Below are positions 1 to 8,869 of a stretch of DNA of 64,000 nt, in pieces. Both the position numbers and the translations under genes were made by a program. The notes below the pieces were generated by a model. It was not told where the DNA came from, searched no databases, and saw only the letters and a list, made by a program, of their open reading frames with translations. This stretch comes from Thalassospira sp. MCCC 1A03138 (GTDB taxonomy: Bacteria > Pseudomonadota > Alphaproteobacteria > Rhodospirillales > Thalassospiraceae): positions 157,133 through 221,132 of the forward strand of contig NZ_JFJY01000008.1 of assembly GCF_002115785.1 (NCBI RefSeq), read 5' to 3'. Numbering within the stretch: position 1 is the first letter of the stretch; every line of letters starts with the position of its first letter.

Positions 1-1518
1 ACGGTTCTGCATCTTGCCGTACCGGCCCTGACCGCAAGCCTGAACCCGACAAGTGACCAGTTGCTTTGGATTGTCGATATCTATGGCTTCTTCATTGCCG
101 GGTCGCTGATCACCATGGGCACCCTGGGTGACCGGATCGGTCGGCGTAAATTGCTGATGATCGGCGGTGGCTGCTTTGGTGCGGCCTCCGTACTTGCCGC
201 CTTTTCCGATACGCCGGAAATGCTGATTTTCGCCCGGGGTGTGCTGGGCATTGCCGGGGCGACGCTGATGCCTTCGACCCTGTCGCTGATCCGGTCCATG
301 TTCCACAATGACAAGGAACGGTCCTTTGCGATTGCCGCATGGATGACGACCTTCATGGTCGGCACCGCTGCCGGGCCGCTTCTGGGCGGACTTGTTCTCA
401 GCTATTTCTGGTGGGGCGCTGTTTTCCTGCTCAATGTGCCGGTGATGGGGCTTTTGCTGATTGTCGCCCCGATCCTTCTGCCCGAACACAAGGCAGAAAG
501 CTTTGGCCGGCTTGACCTGTTCAGTGCTGCCCTGTCGCTTGGCTCGGTTCTGGCGATCATTTACGGGGTCAAGGTCATTGCCGCCTATGGCTTTGGCAGT
601 GATGCGCTTGCCGCCCTTGTCTTTGGCCTGCTTGGCGCATGGGTTTTCATCCGCCGTCAGCGCAAGCTTGCCGATCCATTGCTGGATCTTGATCTGCTCA
701 AACAGAAAACCATCGCACTTCCCATCGTCATTCAGACCGCGGTGATCTTTGCCGGTATGGCTTATTTCCTGTTCCTGTCCCAGGCCCTGCAACTGGTCAT
801 CGGCCTTACGCCGATCCAAGCCGGGCTTTCGATGTTGCCCGCAACTGTCGCCGGTATTGTCGGCTCGATGGGGGCGCCGGTCCTTATGGGCCGGTTCAAA
901 CCGGGACAGGTGATGACCGGTGCCCTGATCCTGACCGCGGCTGGCTTTGGCATGCTGTCATGGCCGGGCAGCGTCGTCAGCCTTTATGTCCTTGTGGCTG
1001 GTGCGACGATCTTCTCGCTTGGCATTACGCCGGTTGCGATGATCTGTACGGATATGGTGGTGGCATCGGCCCCGTCTGATCGGGCCGGATCGGCAGCGGC
1101 GATGTCGGAAACAAGTGCGGAGCTTGGCGGTGCGCTTGGCATCGCCATTCTGGGCAGTGTCGGTACCGCGATCTATCGCGATGTCATGATCGAAGCCGTA
1201 CCGACCTGGATCGGGAACGAGGCCGCAGACGCCATCCGCAGCACATTGGGCGGGGCGGTCAATGCATTGCACGATCTTCCTGCGACAATATCATCGGACA
1301 TTTTGCCACTGGCGCGCGCGGCCTTTACGGACGGTTTGCAGGTTATTTCGATTATCTGCACAATTTTGATGGTTTTATCGGCGATTGGCACCCTGTTCGC
1401 GTTGCGCGATGCGCGTTGTGACACAAATAACGATGATGGGACCGATGGGGTAAATGGCGATACCCCTTACGACCCGGCCATCAAACAGGCAGCCTGCGCC
1501 ACCGGAAATGTGGAGTAA
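1..1518 (+). CDS. MFS drug efflux transporter, DHA2 family (SmvA/QacA-like), 5'-truncated by window edge
   Basis: Proton-driven inner-membrane exporter, probably of cationic or lipophilic drugs. The reading frame is open from base 1, and the first visible residues (TVLHLAVPALTASL) match the start of helix 1 in SmvA/QacA proteins, so only a few codons are missing. The 505 visible residues include the loop 2-3 signature GDRIGRRKLL, an antiporter motif C (GTAAGPLLGG), and enough hydrophobic segments for 14 helices. The TTG at 61 lies inside the conserved LLWIVDIYGF stretch and is not the real start. The gene ends with a polar tail rich in Asp and Asn. A GNAT gene follows after 5 bases, so the two are probably cotranscribed. 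Substrate is unknown; the family call is firm. Confidence 0.9.
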   Translation, partial: TVLHLAVPALTASLNPTSDQLLWIVDIYGFFIAGSLITMGTLGDRIGRRKLLMIGGGCFGAASVLAAFSDTPEMLIFARGVLGIAGATLMPSTLSLIRSMFHNDKERSFAIAAWMTTFMVGTAAGPLLGGLVLSYFWWGAVFLLNVPVMGLLLIVAPILLPEHKAESFGRLDLFSAALSLGSVLAIIYGVKVIAAYGFGSDALAALVFGLLGAWVFIRRQRKLADPLLDLDLLKQKTIALPIVIQTAVIFAGMAYFLFLSQALQLVIGLTPIQAGLSMLPATVAGIVGSMGAPVLMGRFKPGQVMTGALILTAAGFGMLSWPGSVVSLYVLVAGATIFSLGITPVAMICTDMVVASAPSDRAGSAAAMSETSAELGGALGIAILGSVGTAIYRDVMIEAVPTWIGNEAADAIRSTLGGAVNALHDLPATISSDILPLARAAFTDGLQVISIICTILMVLSAIGTLFALRDARCDTNNDDGTDGVNGDTPYDPAIKQAACATGNVE

Positions 1519-1523
1519 TCACA

Positions 1524-2213
1524 ATGCGAAGTCCGGAACTCCCCCCAAGACTTGAAAGCAAGCGTTTCATCCTGCGCGATTTCACGCCCTCGGATCGGGC
1601 GGCGTTTGTCGCCTATCAGATGGATGAACGGTATCGCGCCCTTTACGGTACTGCTGATAACGACGGCACGCGCGCCAGCAGCAATGCGCTGTTTGACCGG
1701 TTCCTTGCATGGCAGGAAGAACAGCCGCGGCGCAATTTTCAGGTCGGGATTTTTGATAAATCGTCGGGCGATCTGCTTGGCTGTGTCGGCCTGCGTGGCA
1801 AGGACCTGCCGGTGGATAGCGCGATTTTCGGGATCGAGCTGTCGCCGAGCCATTGGGGGCGTTACCGCGCAGCCATCGAGGCCAGCACGATGATGATCGC
1901 CTTTGGTTTCCGCGAGCTTGATCTTGCGTCGATCATGGGCGTTACGGCCAGCGACAATAAACGCATTGCCCGTCTGGCTGACTGGTTCGGGGCCGAAGTC
2001 GTGGCAGAACGCCATGGGTCGGAAAATTCCCCCGAATGGACCACCGAATGCGGGACCGCAAAGGTCGACTGGTCCCTGAAACGTACGATTTGGGACCATG
2101 GCAGACCCGATGCATATCCCCGCACCGGTCATGACAGCTTTATCTATGCCAACTGCAATCACAAAACCGGTACTAACGCTGAGATGCAAAAACAGGCCTG
2201 CGAGGGAATGTAA
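1524..2213 (+). CDS. GNAT N-acetyltransferase, RimJ/RimL type
   Basis: Predicted cytoplasmic acetyl-CoA-dependent N-acetyltransferase of 229 residues. The N-terminal LESKRFILRDF is the usual first strand of RimJ/RimL-like enzymes, and the pair GLRG...IELSPSHWGRYRA is the region that binds the acetyl-CoA pyrophosphate, though the classic glycine-rich loop is degenerate (WGRYRAA). The later TASDNKRIARLADWFGAEVV is typical of the family's C-terminal half. About 40 extra residues follow the domain. ATG 1524 has a GTGGAG ribosome site and lies 5 bases after the efflux pump stop, so the two genes form an operon. An acetylase beside an efflux pump could mean two routes of drug or amine handling, but the substrate cannot be read from the sequence. 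Confidence 0.8.
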   Translation: MRSPELPPRLESKRFILRDFTPSDRAAFVAYQMDERYRALYGTADNDGTRASSNALFDRFLAWQEEQPRRNFQVGIFDKSSGDLLGCVGLRGKDLPVDSAIFGIELSPSHWGRYRAAIEASTMMIAFGFRELDLASIMGVTASDNKRIARLADWFGAEVVAERHGSENSPEWTTECGTAKVDWSLKRTIWDHGRPDAYPRTGHDSFIYANCNHKTGTNAEMQKQACEGM

Positions 2214-2365
2214 GTCAGATCCGATCGGATGGACATATGGCCGGTAAAATGGCCTGCCCCAACTGATCGGTGCCTGATGCCTGCTTGAATTGCCCACCCA
2301 TTTCCCGGACGACACGTATTTGCATTGCCTTTTGATCAGCGCGCCAACCGATCAACAAGGAGAAT

Positions 2366-3097
2366 ATGATGAAACGCCCCGAAATCGTCTCTCGCGCGGA
2401 ATGGCTTGATGCCCGCAAGGCGCATCTTGCAAGGGAAAAGGAACATATGCGCGCCTATGACCGCCTGTGCGAGGAACGCCGTGCCCTGCCATGGGTGCGG
2501 GTGGACAAGGATTATGTCTTTGACACGCCGGACGGTGAAAAATCGCTGGCCGATCTGTTTGATGGCCGCAACCAGCTTATTGTCTATCACTTCATGTTTG
2601 GCCCCGGCTGGAAAGAGGGCTGTGTCGGTTGTTCATTCCTTGCCGATCACTTTGACGGTGCCAACCTCCATCTCAAACATCATGACGTGACACTCGCGGT
2701 CGTTTCGCGGGCCCCGCTTGCGGAATTTAAGGATTTCAAGAAACGGATGGGCTGGAACTTCTCCTGGTTTTCTTCGGCGGGATCGGATTTCAATTACGAT
2801 TTCGATGCGTCGTTTCGCCCTGATGACGTCAAATCCGGCACCGCGACCTATAACTACGCGCCCTATACCGGCAATATGGAAGACCTTCACGGCGAAAGCG
2901 TCTTTGTCCGTGATCCCGACAGCGGCGAGATTTTCCACACCTATTCCAGTTACGCCCGCGCCGGTGATGCCCTGATCGGGGCGCACGCCTTCCTTGACAT
3001 GACACCCTTTGGCCGTAACGAGGACGGAGTGATGGACTGGGTCAAGCTGCATGATCAGTACGAGGAATACCAACCCGTGCATTCCTGCTGTCACTGA
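2366..3097 (+). CDS. DUF899 family thioredoxin-like protein
   Basis: Protein of 243 residues belonging to DUF899, a thioredoxin-fold family of unknown function. Diagnostic segments are the N-terminal SRAEWLDARKAHLAREKE, the DGRNQLIVYHFMFGP strand, the cysteine pair in EGCVGCS followed by FLADHFDGAN, and the central GWNFSWFSS. The CxxC sits where peroxiredoxin and thioredoxin relatives carry their active site, so a redox role is plausible but unproven. The C-terminus ends in CCH. ATG 2366 is preceded by AAGGAG at 2357; a second ATG follows directly at 2369. It is separated from its neighbours by more than 150 bases on each side and is probably monocistronic. Confidence 0.85.
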   Translation: MMKRPEIVSRAEWLDARKAHLAREKEHMRAYDRLCEERRALPWVRVDKDYVFDTPDGEKSLADLFDGRNQLIVYHFMFGPGWKEGCVGCSFLADHFDGANLHLKHHDVTLAVVSRAPLAEFKDFKKRMGWNFSWFSSAGSDFNYDFDASFRPDDVKSGTATYNYAPYTGNMEDLHGESVFVRDPDSGEIFHTYSSYARAGDALIGAHAFLDMTPFGRNEDGVMDWVKLHDQYEEYQPVHSCCH

Positions 3098-3123
3098 TCA
3101 GGCTGCTCTGACATTTGCCTTAC

Positions 3124-3162
3124 GGGTATTGCCTCCCCCTTATCGGTGCTGGGGCAATACCC
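3124..3162 (+). terminator. Stem-loop after the DUF899 gene
   Basis: A perfect 10-bp inverted repeat (GGGTATTGCC at 3124 and GGCAATACCC at 3153) encloses a 19-base loop, 26 bases after the DUF899 stop. The tract that follows (ATTAATAT) is not a clean U-run, so termination may be weak or the hairpin may only protect the transcript end. Confidence 0.4.
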
Positions 3163-3218
3163 ATTAATATCCCCCGCCCCCATCAAACGGGCGCAATCCC
3201 ATACACTCCTGTAAAGAC

Positions 3219-3246
3219 AAGACAATTCTCTTTTTCGCGCTATGAT
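3219..3246 (+). promoter_or_regulatory. Possible sigma-70 promoter of the DUF2339 gene
   Basis: AAGACA at 3219-3224 and TATGAT at 3241-3246 are separated by 16 bases, in an AT-rich stretch about 60 bases ahead of the ATG at 3308. The -10 box is good and the -35 box matches four of six consensus bases. No operator was seen. Confidence 0.3.
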
Positions 3247-3307
3247 GGCGGAAATAATCGCGGATAAAAATCCGCCCCCGCACGAGCAATGCGAAAAAGA
3301 GGATTAC

Positions 3308-6082
3308 ATGGAGCTGTTTTTCACAGGTGTCTTCAGCCTGACCATATTGGTCGGCGCGATCATGGGCATCATCGCTTTTTTCCGGATACGCGGTTTCAAA
3401 CAGAAACTGCAAATGCTGGAACAACAGATCGGGCTTTTGAAAGCCGGTCTGTCGGTGCCTCCGGCTCCTTCGGTCACACCTGCTGCGGCCCCACCGGATA
3501 AAACAGCAAAAGCCGACGCGGCTGATCCTGCTGATCAGGCAAAACCGGCCAAGACCGACACCTCCGCCCGCCCAGCAAAACCAGCAGCGGCCGCGCCAAG
3601 ACCACAACGCACCGTGCCGCAAGCAGCCCCCAAACGCGCCATCGGCTTTGAAGAAAAGATCGGCACGCGCTGGGCGGTGTGGATCGGCGGCATCGCGCTG
3701 GTGTTTGGTGGCATTTTCCTTGTGCATTATTCCATCGAGGCCGGTTTGCTTAGCCCGTTGGTACGCATTCTGCTTGCGGCCCTGTTTGCCGCGGCCCTGT
3801 TTGGCACTGGCGAATATCTTCGCCGTCAGCCCGCCCTGCTTGCGGCCAAGACCGGCAACAATGCCGGTTATATTCCGGGCATTCTGACCCTTGCCGGGAC
3901 GACCACCGCCTTTGCCACGGTTTTTTCCGCCCATATGCTTTATGGCATGGTCGGCCCGGCGATGGCCTTTGTCCTGATGGCGCTTGTGGCGCTGGGCACG
4001 CTGGCACTTTCGCTTTTGCAGGGGCCATTGGTGGCATCGACCGGGCTTCTGGCCAGTTACATCGTGCCGTTTATGGTGCAGTCGGGTGAACCCGCCCCCT
4101 GGGTTCTGGCCTTTTACGGTTTGATCATCACGGCAGGCAGCTATGGCATTGCGCGATTGCGTGGCTGGCACTGGTTTGCCATGACAACCGCGATTGCGGG
4201 TTTTGTCTGGGGCCATCTTCTAGCCTTTGCCGCCCCGGCCGATATGGGGGCGTCGCTTGCGGTTTATGATATTGCCATTCTGCTGGCCGCGATTGCGACC
4301 TATGCCATTGGCATTTACCCCCGCGATCCCGCCCGGATTCCCGAACACATCGACTGGAAATCGTCGCTTATGGTCGCCGGGAATGGCTGGCTTGTGATTT
4401 ATCTGCTTCATCACAGCGGGTTTGATGCGACCGGCACCGCGACCCTGATGATCATGCTGGCCCTGCTGCTGGCGACGGCGGCCCTGTTCCCGGTTCTGGG
4501 GCCGGTTGCACTTGGTGCGCCAGTATTGGCACTGATTGGCTATCTGGGTTGGGATATCCGTCTTTCCATCGATCCGCTGCTGTATGATCAGCCAATCATC
4601 ACCGATGCGATTGATAAATTTTCCGTCCTGCCCGATACGCAATCCTTCCTTCTGACCGGGCTTGGGCTTGGCCTGATTCTTGGTCTTGGTGGCTCTGCCG
4701 GGGCGGTATTTTCCACCGCCCGCCTGTTTATGGCGGTTGCCGGGGTGTCGGGCCCGATCGGGCTGTTCCTGATTGCGCTCTGGCGTAGTGATATTCTTGA
4801 TGTCGATTTGTTCTTTGGCGGTTTTGCACTTGCGCTGGCGGCCGGGTTCCTTGGTGCCTTAAGCATCATCGACCGCAGAATGCCCGCCACCGCACATGGC
4901 CGGGACGGGGCGCTTGCCGCCTATACGGTGGGCACCATCGGCATGATTGCCACCGCGATGTTCATCCTGCTGGGGGATGGCTGGCTGCCGCTGGGGCTTG
5001 CCGCCCTTGCGGTTGCGACCGTTTGGGTTGGCGGGCGCTGGCCCCTGCCGGGGCTTGCCAAAACCGCGATTGGCATTGCCGGTCTGGTTCTTGTGACAAT
5101 CTTCTGGCAGCCGACCATTGTTCCCGCTGATCAGCTTGGCACCACACCGGTTTTCAATGCATTGCTTTGGGGCTATGGCGGTCCGGCGCTGGCATTCTGG
5201 GCCTGTGTCTGGATGCTTCGCCAGTCCGGCGATGTGCGCCACCGTCTTGTTTTCGAAGGACTTGCAATTTTCACAAGCCTTGCGACCGGTGCGGTGATCC
5301 TGCATCACGCCACCAATCATGGCGTTTTCCATGCCATGCCCGATACCCTGATGGAATGGAGCCTTCAGTCCCTTCTGGCGCTTTCGGCGGCAATCGGTTT
5401 GCAGCGGCTTGACCGGTCGCTGGCAAGCCCGGTGATGTCCCGGTGCATTCTGGGGCTTGGTTTTGCCGGGTTCTTCATGCTCGGCATGCTGAACCTGCTG
5501 TTGCTCAACCCGTTGATGAGTGGCGAGTTTGTCGGCAATGGCCTGTTCTTTAACCTGCTGCTTTCGGCCTATCTGCTGCCCGCGATCCTGACCGGCCTTC
5601 TCGCGACCCGGCTTTCGGGGGGCAAACCGGAAAGCTATCGCCGGACGGCAGGGGTTCTATCGATCCTGCTGGCCTTTTGCTGGATCACCTTTGAAATCCG
5701 CCATTTCTTCCACGGCGGTTATATCGGCATGTATCAGCCGTGGACATCGCCGGAACTTTACAGCTATTCCGCGGCGTGGCTGGGCTTTGGGATTGCGCTT
5801 TTGGCCTATGGGTTGTGGCGTGGATCGCTGCATGTCCGCATGGCATCGGCGGCCTTTGTCTTTATGGCAGTTGCCAAGGCGTTCCTGTTTGATATGTCGG
5901 GCCTTGAAGGCATCTGGCGGGCGCTGTCCTTCATCGGGCTTGGCGTCGTTCTGATCTGTGTCGGGCTGTTCTATCAGCGCCTTTTGGCACGCCAAAACGG
6001 CCCCAGCCCCGAAAACGACCATGAGAACGGGGAAATCGCCGAAAATGCGCCGCCAGAACCACCAAAAGGAGATCAGGACTAA
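3308..6082 (+). CDS. DUF2339 multi-spanning membrane protein
   Basis: Very large integral inner-membrane protein of 924 residues, DUF2339 family, function unknown. It begins with one membrane helix (residues about 1-22), then a polar Ala/Pro/Lys-rich linker of about 100 residues, the conserved FEEKIGTRWAVWIGGIALVFGGIFLVHYSIEAG entry segment read in parts, and then some two dozen hydrophobic helices to the C-terminus, where a short charged tail (ENDHENGE, PPKGDQD) ends the protein. The frame is open from 3242, but ATG 3308 has an AGAGGA site 6 bases upstream and starts directly in the first helix, so I chose it. It stands alone, with a bidirectional terminator downstream. Confidence 0.88.
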   Translation: MELFFTGVFSLTILVGAIMGIIAFFRIRGFKQKLQMLEQQIGLLKAGLSVPPAPSVTPAAAPPDKTAKADAADPADQAKPAKTDTSARPAKPAAAAPRPQRTVPQAAPKRAIGFEEKIGTRWAVWIGGIALVFGGIFLVHYSIEAGLLSPLVRILLAALFAAALFGTGEYLRRQPALLAAKTGNNAGYIPGILTLAGTTTAFATVFSAHMLYGMVGPAMAFVLMALVALGTLALSLLQGPLVASTGLLASYIVPFMVQSGEPAPWVLAFYGLIITAGSYGIARLRGWHWFAMTTAIAGFVWGHLLAFAAPADMGASLAVYDIAILLAAIATYAIGIYPRDPARIPEHIDWKSSLMVAGNGWLVIYLLHHSGFDATGTATLMIMLALLLATAALFPVLGPVALGAPVLALIGYLGWDIRLSIDPLLYDQPIITDAIDKFSVLPDTQSFLLTGLGLGLILGLGGSAGAVFSTARLFMAVAGVSGPIGLFLIALWRSDILDVDLFFGGFALALAAGFLGALSIIDRRMPATAHGRDGALAAYTVGTIGMIATAMFILLGDGWLPLGLAALAVATVWVGGRWPLPGLAKTAIGIAGLVLVTIFWQPTIVPADQLGTTPVFNALLWGYGGPALAFWACVWMLRQSGDVRHRLVFEGLAIFTSLATGAVILHHATNHGVFHAMPDTLMEWSLQSLLALSAAIGLQRLDRSLASPVMSRCILGLGFAGFFMLGMLNLLLLNPLMSGEFVGNGLFFNLLLSAYLLPAILTGLLATRLSGGKPESYRRTAGVLSILLAFCWITFEIRHFFHGGYIGMYQPWTSPELYSYSAAWLGFGIALLAYGLWRGSLHVRMASAAFVFMAVAKAFLFDMSGLEGIWRALSFIGLGVVLICVGLFYQRLLARQNGPSPENDHENGEIAENAPPEPPKGDQD

Positions 6083-6166
6083 ACCGGTTTTTATCAGAAA
6101 CCGGGTGTCGTACACGATCAGCGATATGGTTAAACCGCGTTAAATCGTGCACATGCCTGCATATAA

Positions 6167-6210
6167 CAAAAACGCCCGCGCTCTGATTCGAGCGCGGGCG
6201 CAATTTTTTC
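6167..6210. terminator. Bidirectional intrinsic terminator between DUF2339 gene and metQ
   Basis: An 11-bp perfect GC-rich stem (6173-6183 with 6190-6200, loop TGATTC) is flanked by an A-run on the left and CAATTTTTT on the right. It therefore reads as a Rho-independent terminator on both strands: for the DUF2339 gene arriving from the left and for metNIQ from the right, 17 bases after the metQ stop. Confidence 0.85.
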
Positions 6211-6226
6211 TGAATAATCGCAGGGA

Positions 6227-7027
6227 TTATTCAGAAATTTTGAAAACCGGCAGGACCGAGCCTTCATATTTGGTTTCGATGAATTCGCGGATCGCATCAT
6301 CGTGATAGGATTCAACCAGCGTTTTGACCCACGGCGCGTCTTTGTCCTGGGTGCGGGTGACGATCACGTTGGCATACGGGCTGTCATTGCCTTCAATCGC
6401 GATTGAATCCTTGATCGGGTTCAGACCGGCTTCGAGTGCGTAGTTGGTGTTGATCGCCGACGCATCCAGATCGGCAAGCGAACGCGGCAGCTGGGCCGCA
6501 TCAAGTTCGACGAACTTGATGTTTTTCGGGTTTTCAATCACGTCAAGCGGGCTGACCGAAAGGCCGGCTGCCGGATCGACCTTGATCAGGCCTTCGGACT
6601 GCAGCACCAGAAGCGCACGACCGCCATTGGTCGGGTCGTTCGGAATGCCGACTTCGGCACCGTCTTTAAGCTCGCTCAGATCCTTGATCTTGTCGGAATA
6701 GATGCCCATCGGGGTCAGGATGTTATAGCCGACCACCGAAAGGTCATAACCGCGATCCTTGATCTGGTTATCAAGGTAAGGCTTGTGCTGGAAGCTGTTG
6801 GCCTGCAGGTCGCCATCATCAAGCGCCTGGTTCGGAATGACATAATCCGAGAAGCTGATGATTTCGATGTCAAGGCCCTTTTCGGCCGCGACCTTGACGA
6901 CCTGTTCCATGACTTCTTCGTGCGCACCGGGGGTGACGCCGATCTTGATTTTCTCGTTCGCCAGCGCCTGACCGGTCAGGGCGGCGGCCAGAACGGCAGC
7001 AGCCGTCAGTTTAAGCAGAAACCGCAT
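6227..7027 (-). CDS. metQ: Methionine ABC transporter substrate-binding protein MetQ
   Basis: Periplasmic receptor of the D/L-methionine importer MetNIQ, 266 residues, NlpA/MetQ family. After a signal peptide (residues 1-23, ending GQALA) comes KIKIGVTPGAHEEVME, then the conserved FSDYVIPNQALDDGDLQANSFQH and IPNDPTNGGRALL ligand-site segments, and ALEAGLNP near the C-terminus. There is no cysteine in the signal region: the site looks like signal peptidase I (ALA/NE), so this copy should be soluble in the periplasm and not a lipoprotein as in Escherichia coli. It is the last gene of metN-metI-metQ, 68 bases after metI, and is followed by a strong terminator. Regulated with the operon by the SAM-II riboswitch. 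Confidence 0.95.
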   Translation of the reverse strand: MRFLLKLTAAAVLAAALTGQALANEKIKIGVTPGAHEEVMEQVVKVAAEKGLDIEIISFSDYVIPNQALDDGDLQANSFQHKPYLDNQIKDRGYDLSVVGYNILTPMGIYSDKIKDLSELKDGAEVGIPNDPTNGGRALLVLQSEGLIKVDPAAGLSVSPLDVIENPKNIKFVELDAAQLPRSLADLDASAINTNYALEAGLNPIKDSIAIEGNDSPYANVIVTRTQDKDAPWVKTLVESYHDDAIREFIETKYEGSVLPVFKISE

Positions 7028-7095
7028 GGTAAAACTCCTTGTTTACTGTGGTGTTTTGCGGGAATTCAAAGAAGATGAAGAAACGAAAACAGTGA

Positions 7096-7755
7096 TCAGA
7101 TATTGCGTTTATCAGCCTTGCGCGCCAGCCAGTCGCCCAAGCTTTGCACCATCTGCACCACCACAATCAGGGTGATGACAACTGCCGCCATAACATCGGG
7201 GCGGAAACGCTGATAACCGTAACGAATGCCAAGATCGCCAAGCCCGCCAGCACCGACCGCGCCAACCATCGCCGAATACCCGATCAGGGTGACCGCAGTT
7301 AAGGTCAGGCCGTGAATGATGCCCGGCAATGCTTCGGGCAGCAGCACCTTGGTCACCACCTGAAACGGGCGTGCACCCATGGCCTGGGCCGCTTCGACAA
7401 GGCCGCCATCAACTTCGCGGATCGCGCCTTCGATGATGCGTGCGATGAACGGAATGGCCGCCACCGTGAGGGGCACAATCGCCGCTGCCGTACCGATGGA
7501 GGTTCCCGCCACCAGACGGGTGAACGGAATGATCGCCACGGCCAGAATGATGAAGGGCACGGACCGGGTCGCATTGACGATCGGACCGATGATTTTCTGG
7601 AACAGCGGGGCTTCGAACAGTTCGCCGCGCCCGGATGTCGCCAGGACCACCCCAATCGGCAAGCCGAATGTCGTGCCAAGCACAAGGGCAGAAATCACCA
7701 TCGAAAAGGTTTCAAGCGTTGCCTGAAGCAGGATCGGTGCAAGTGTTGCAAACAT
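7096..7755 (-). CDS. metI: Methionine ABC transporter permease MetI
   Basis: Inner-membrane permease of the methionine importer, 219 residues with about five or six helices. The EAA-type cytoplasmic loop that docks on the ATPase is visible as EAAQAMGARPFQVVTKVLLPEALPG read in pieces, preceded by VDGGLVEA. The segment LGTTFGLPIGVVL and the TRSVPFIILAVAIIPFTRLV stretch are typical of MetI. ATG 7755 lies 2 bases from the metN stop, so the two are translationally linked. Length and order match other proteobacterial metNIQ operons. Confidence 0.95.
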   Translation of the reverse strand: MFATLAPILLQATLETFSMVISALVLGTTFGLPIGVVLATSGRGELFEAPLFQKIIGPIVNATRSVPFIILAVAIIPFTRLVAGTSIGTAAAIVPLTVAAIPFIARIIEGAIREVDGGLVEAAQAMGARPFQVVTKVLLPEALPGIIHGLTLTAVTLIGYSAMVGAVGAGGLGDLGIRYGYQRFRPDVMAAVVITLIVVVQMVQSLGDWLARKADKRNI

Positions 7756-7757
7756 GA

Positions 7758-8558
7758 TTAAGCCTCCTGCCCGGTATTCGCGTTCGCAGCCGCATTCGGC
7801 CGCGCCGGGTAATCAAGGAATTCATCGGCCAGAAGCGATTGCGTCGTGGCGTGGGTCGGATTGGCGAAAATCGCGTCAACCTTGCCTTCCTCGACAATCA
7901 CGCCGCCATCCATGACCGCCACCCGGTCACAAAGCTGTTTGACCACGGCCATTTCATGGGTGATCACCACCATGGTCAGGCCAAGGCGTTTGTTGATGTC
8001 ACGCAGCAGGCTGAGAATCTGGCGGGTGGTTTCCGGATCAAGGGCGGATGTGACCTCGTCACACAGGACGACCTTGGGATTGCTTGAAAGCGCACGCGCA
8101 ATGCCAACGCGCTGTTTCTGACCACCGGAAAGTTCGGCGGGATAACGGTCGCGCTTGTCTTCAAGACCGACCAGCGGCAGCAACGGATCAACCGCCGCGG
8201 CAATTTCCGCCTTGCTGGCGCCGGCAAGCTCAAGCGGCAGGGCGATATTGTCGTAAACCGTGCGCGATGACAGCAGATTGAAATGCTGGAACACCATGCC
8301 AAGCTGACGGCGAAACAGCGGCAGATCGCGTTTTACCAGTTGCGTGACATCGGTGCCATCAACGATGACACTGCCCGCTGTCGGGACTTCAAGCAGATTG
8401 ATGCAGCGAATAAGCGTGGATTTCCCCGCACCGGACCGACCGATCACCCCCACGATTTCACCGGCCGCGATGTCAAGATCGATGCCGTGAAGCGCTTTAT
8501 GCGCCGGGCTTCCGCGCCGTGCGGGGTAGGTCTTCTGGACGTTCGAGAGCCTGATCAT
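7758..8558 (-). CDS. metN: Methionine ABC transporter ATP-binding protein MetN
   Basis: ATPase that drives methionine uptake through MetI, 266 residues. Walker A is GRSGAGKS (residues 40-47), the Q-loop region reads [27 protein letters not shown], the ABC signature is [15 protein letters not shown], and Walker B is [16 protein letters not shown], all typical of MetN. The C-terminal regulatory NIL/ACT domain found in enteric MetN is missing: the protein stops soon after the H-loop and the [11 protein letters not shown] segment. ATG 8558 is preferred over the in-frame TTG at 8567; an AAGG site lies 9 bases upstream. First gene of the operon, directly under the SAM-II riboswitch and its terminator. 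Confidence 0.93.
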   Translation of the reverse strand: MIRLSNVQKTYPARRGSPAHKALHGIDLDIAAGEIVGVIGRSGAGKSTLIRCINLLEVPTAGSVIVDGTDVTQLVKRDLPLFRRQLGMVFQHFNLLSSRTVYDNIALPLELAGASKAEIAAAVDPLLPLVGLEDKRDRYPAELSGGQKQRVGIARALSSNPKVVLCDEVTSALDPETTRQILSLLRDINKRLGLTMVVITHEMAVVKQLCDRVAVMDGGVIVEEGKVDAIFANPTHATTQSLLADEFLDYPARPNAAANANTGQEA

Positions 8559-8581
8559 GGATCCCAACCTTTTCCGAACAT

Positions 8582-8613
8582 AAAAAAACCGCCGCGGCTA
8601 TTCCCGAGGCGGT
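8582..8613 (-). terminator. Riboswitch-controlled attenuator terminator ahead of metN
   Basis: Read on the minus strand, ACCGCC-U-CGG pairs with CCG-C-GGCGGU around a GAAUAG loop and is followed by seven U residues. It sits between the SAM-II aptamer and the metN start and ends about 25 bases before the ATG, so it is the natural expression platform: SAM binding should favour termination of metNIQ transcription. Confidence 0.85.
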
Positions 8614-8635
8614 CGTACATGTCGGAGCGTGCACG

Positions 8636-8695
8636 CCCTCTCGCTTTAGCCGCATTTTTATCGCGCCCGCAAGCTGAGGAGCAAATCGGCGCGTT
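8636..8695 (-). ncRNA. SAM-II (SAM_alpha) riboswitch in the metNIQ leader
   Basis: The minus strand carries the compact H-type pseudoknot of SAM-II. P1 is CGCGC paired with GCGCG. Its loop holds the CGAUUUG segment and CUUGC, and the tail is AUAAAAAUGCGGCUAAAGCGAGAGG. This follows the known SAM-II pattern of GAUUU, UUGC, GAUAAA, then GCUAAA in the same order and spacing. The second helix forms between CCUC in the loop and GAGG in the tail. The aptamer begins within a few bases of the predicted start site and is followed by an intrinsic terminator. SAM-II elements are known from alphaproteobacterial methionine genes, so the placement fits. Confidence 0.88.
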
Positions 8696-8705
8696 CGATA
8701 GAGAC

Positions 8706-8734
8706 TGTATACCCAACCCTGCGCCATTCATCAA
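8706..8734 (-). promoter_or_regulatory. Sigma-70 promoter of metNIQ
   Basis: On the minus strand TTGATG (8734-8729) and TATACA (8711-8706) are separated by exactly 17 bases. The predicted start near 8699 puts the 5' end of the RNA right at the SAM-II aptamer, which supports the assignment. Confidence 0.7.
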
Positions 8735-8869
8735 TCCCCATCAACATGCAATTTACGCATGGCTTGCATGAGACGGGCATGATCAACACGAAATATTTGT
8801 ATTAACACCCCATCACAAACCCCGCCTGTCGGCGTCATAGGACGTCTTCACCAAAGCGGGACCGGACAA

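Noticed and set aside
1467..2315. Open frame of 282 codons on the minus strand opposite the GNAT gene
   Set aside because: Antisense shadow; the plus-strand GNAT has clear motifs and a ribosome site.
8571..8780. SAM-I riboswitch ahead of metN
   Set aside because: The element is about 60 bases with one stem and a pseudoknot, which fits SAM-II; the four-way junction of SAM-I is absent.
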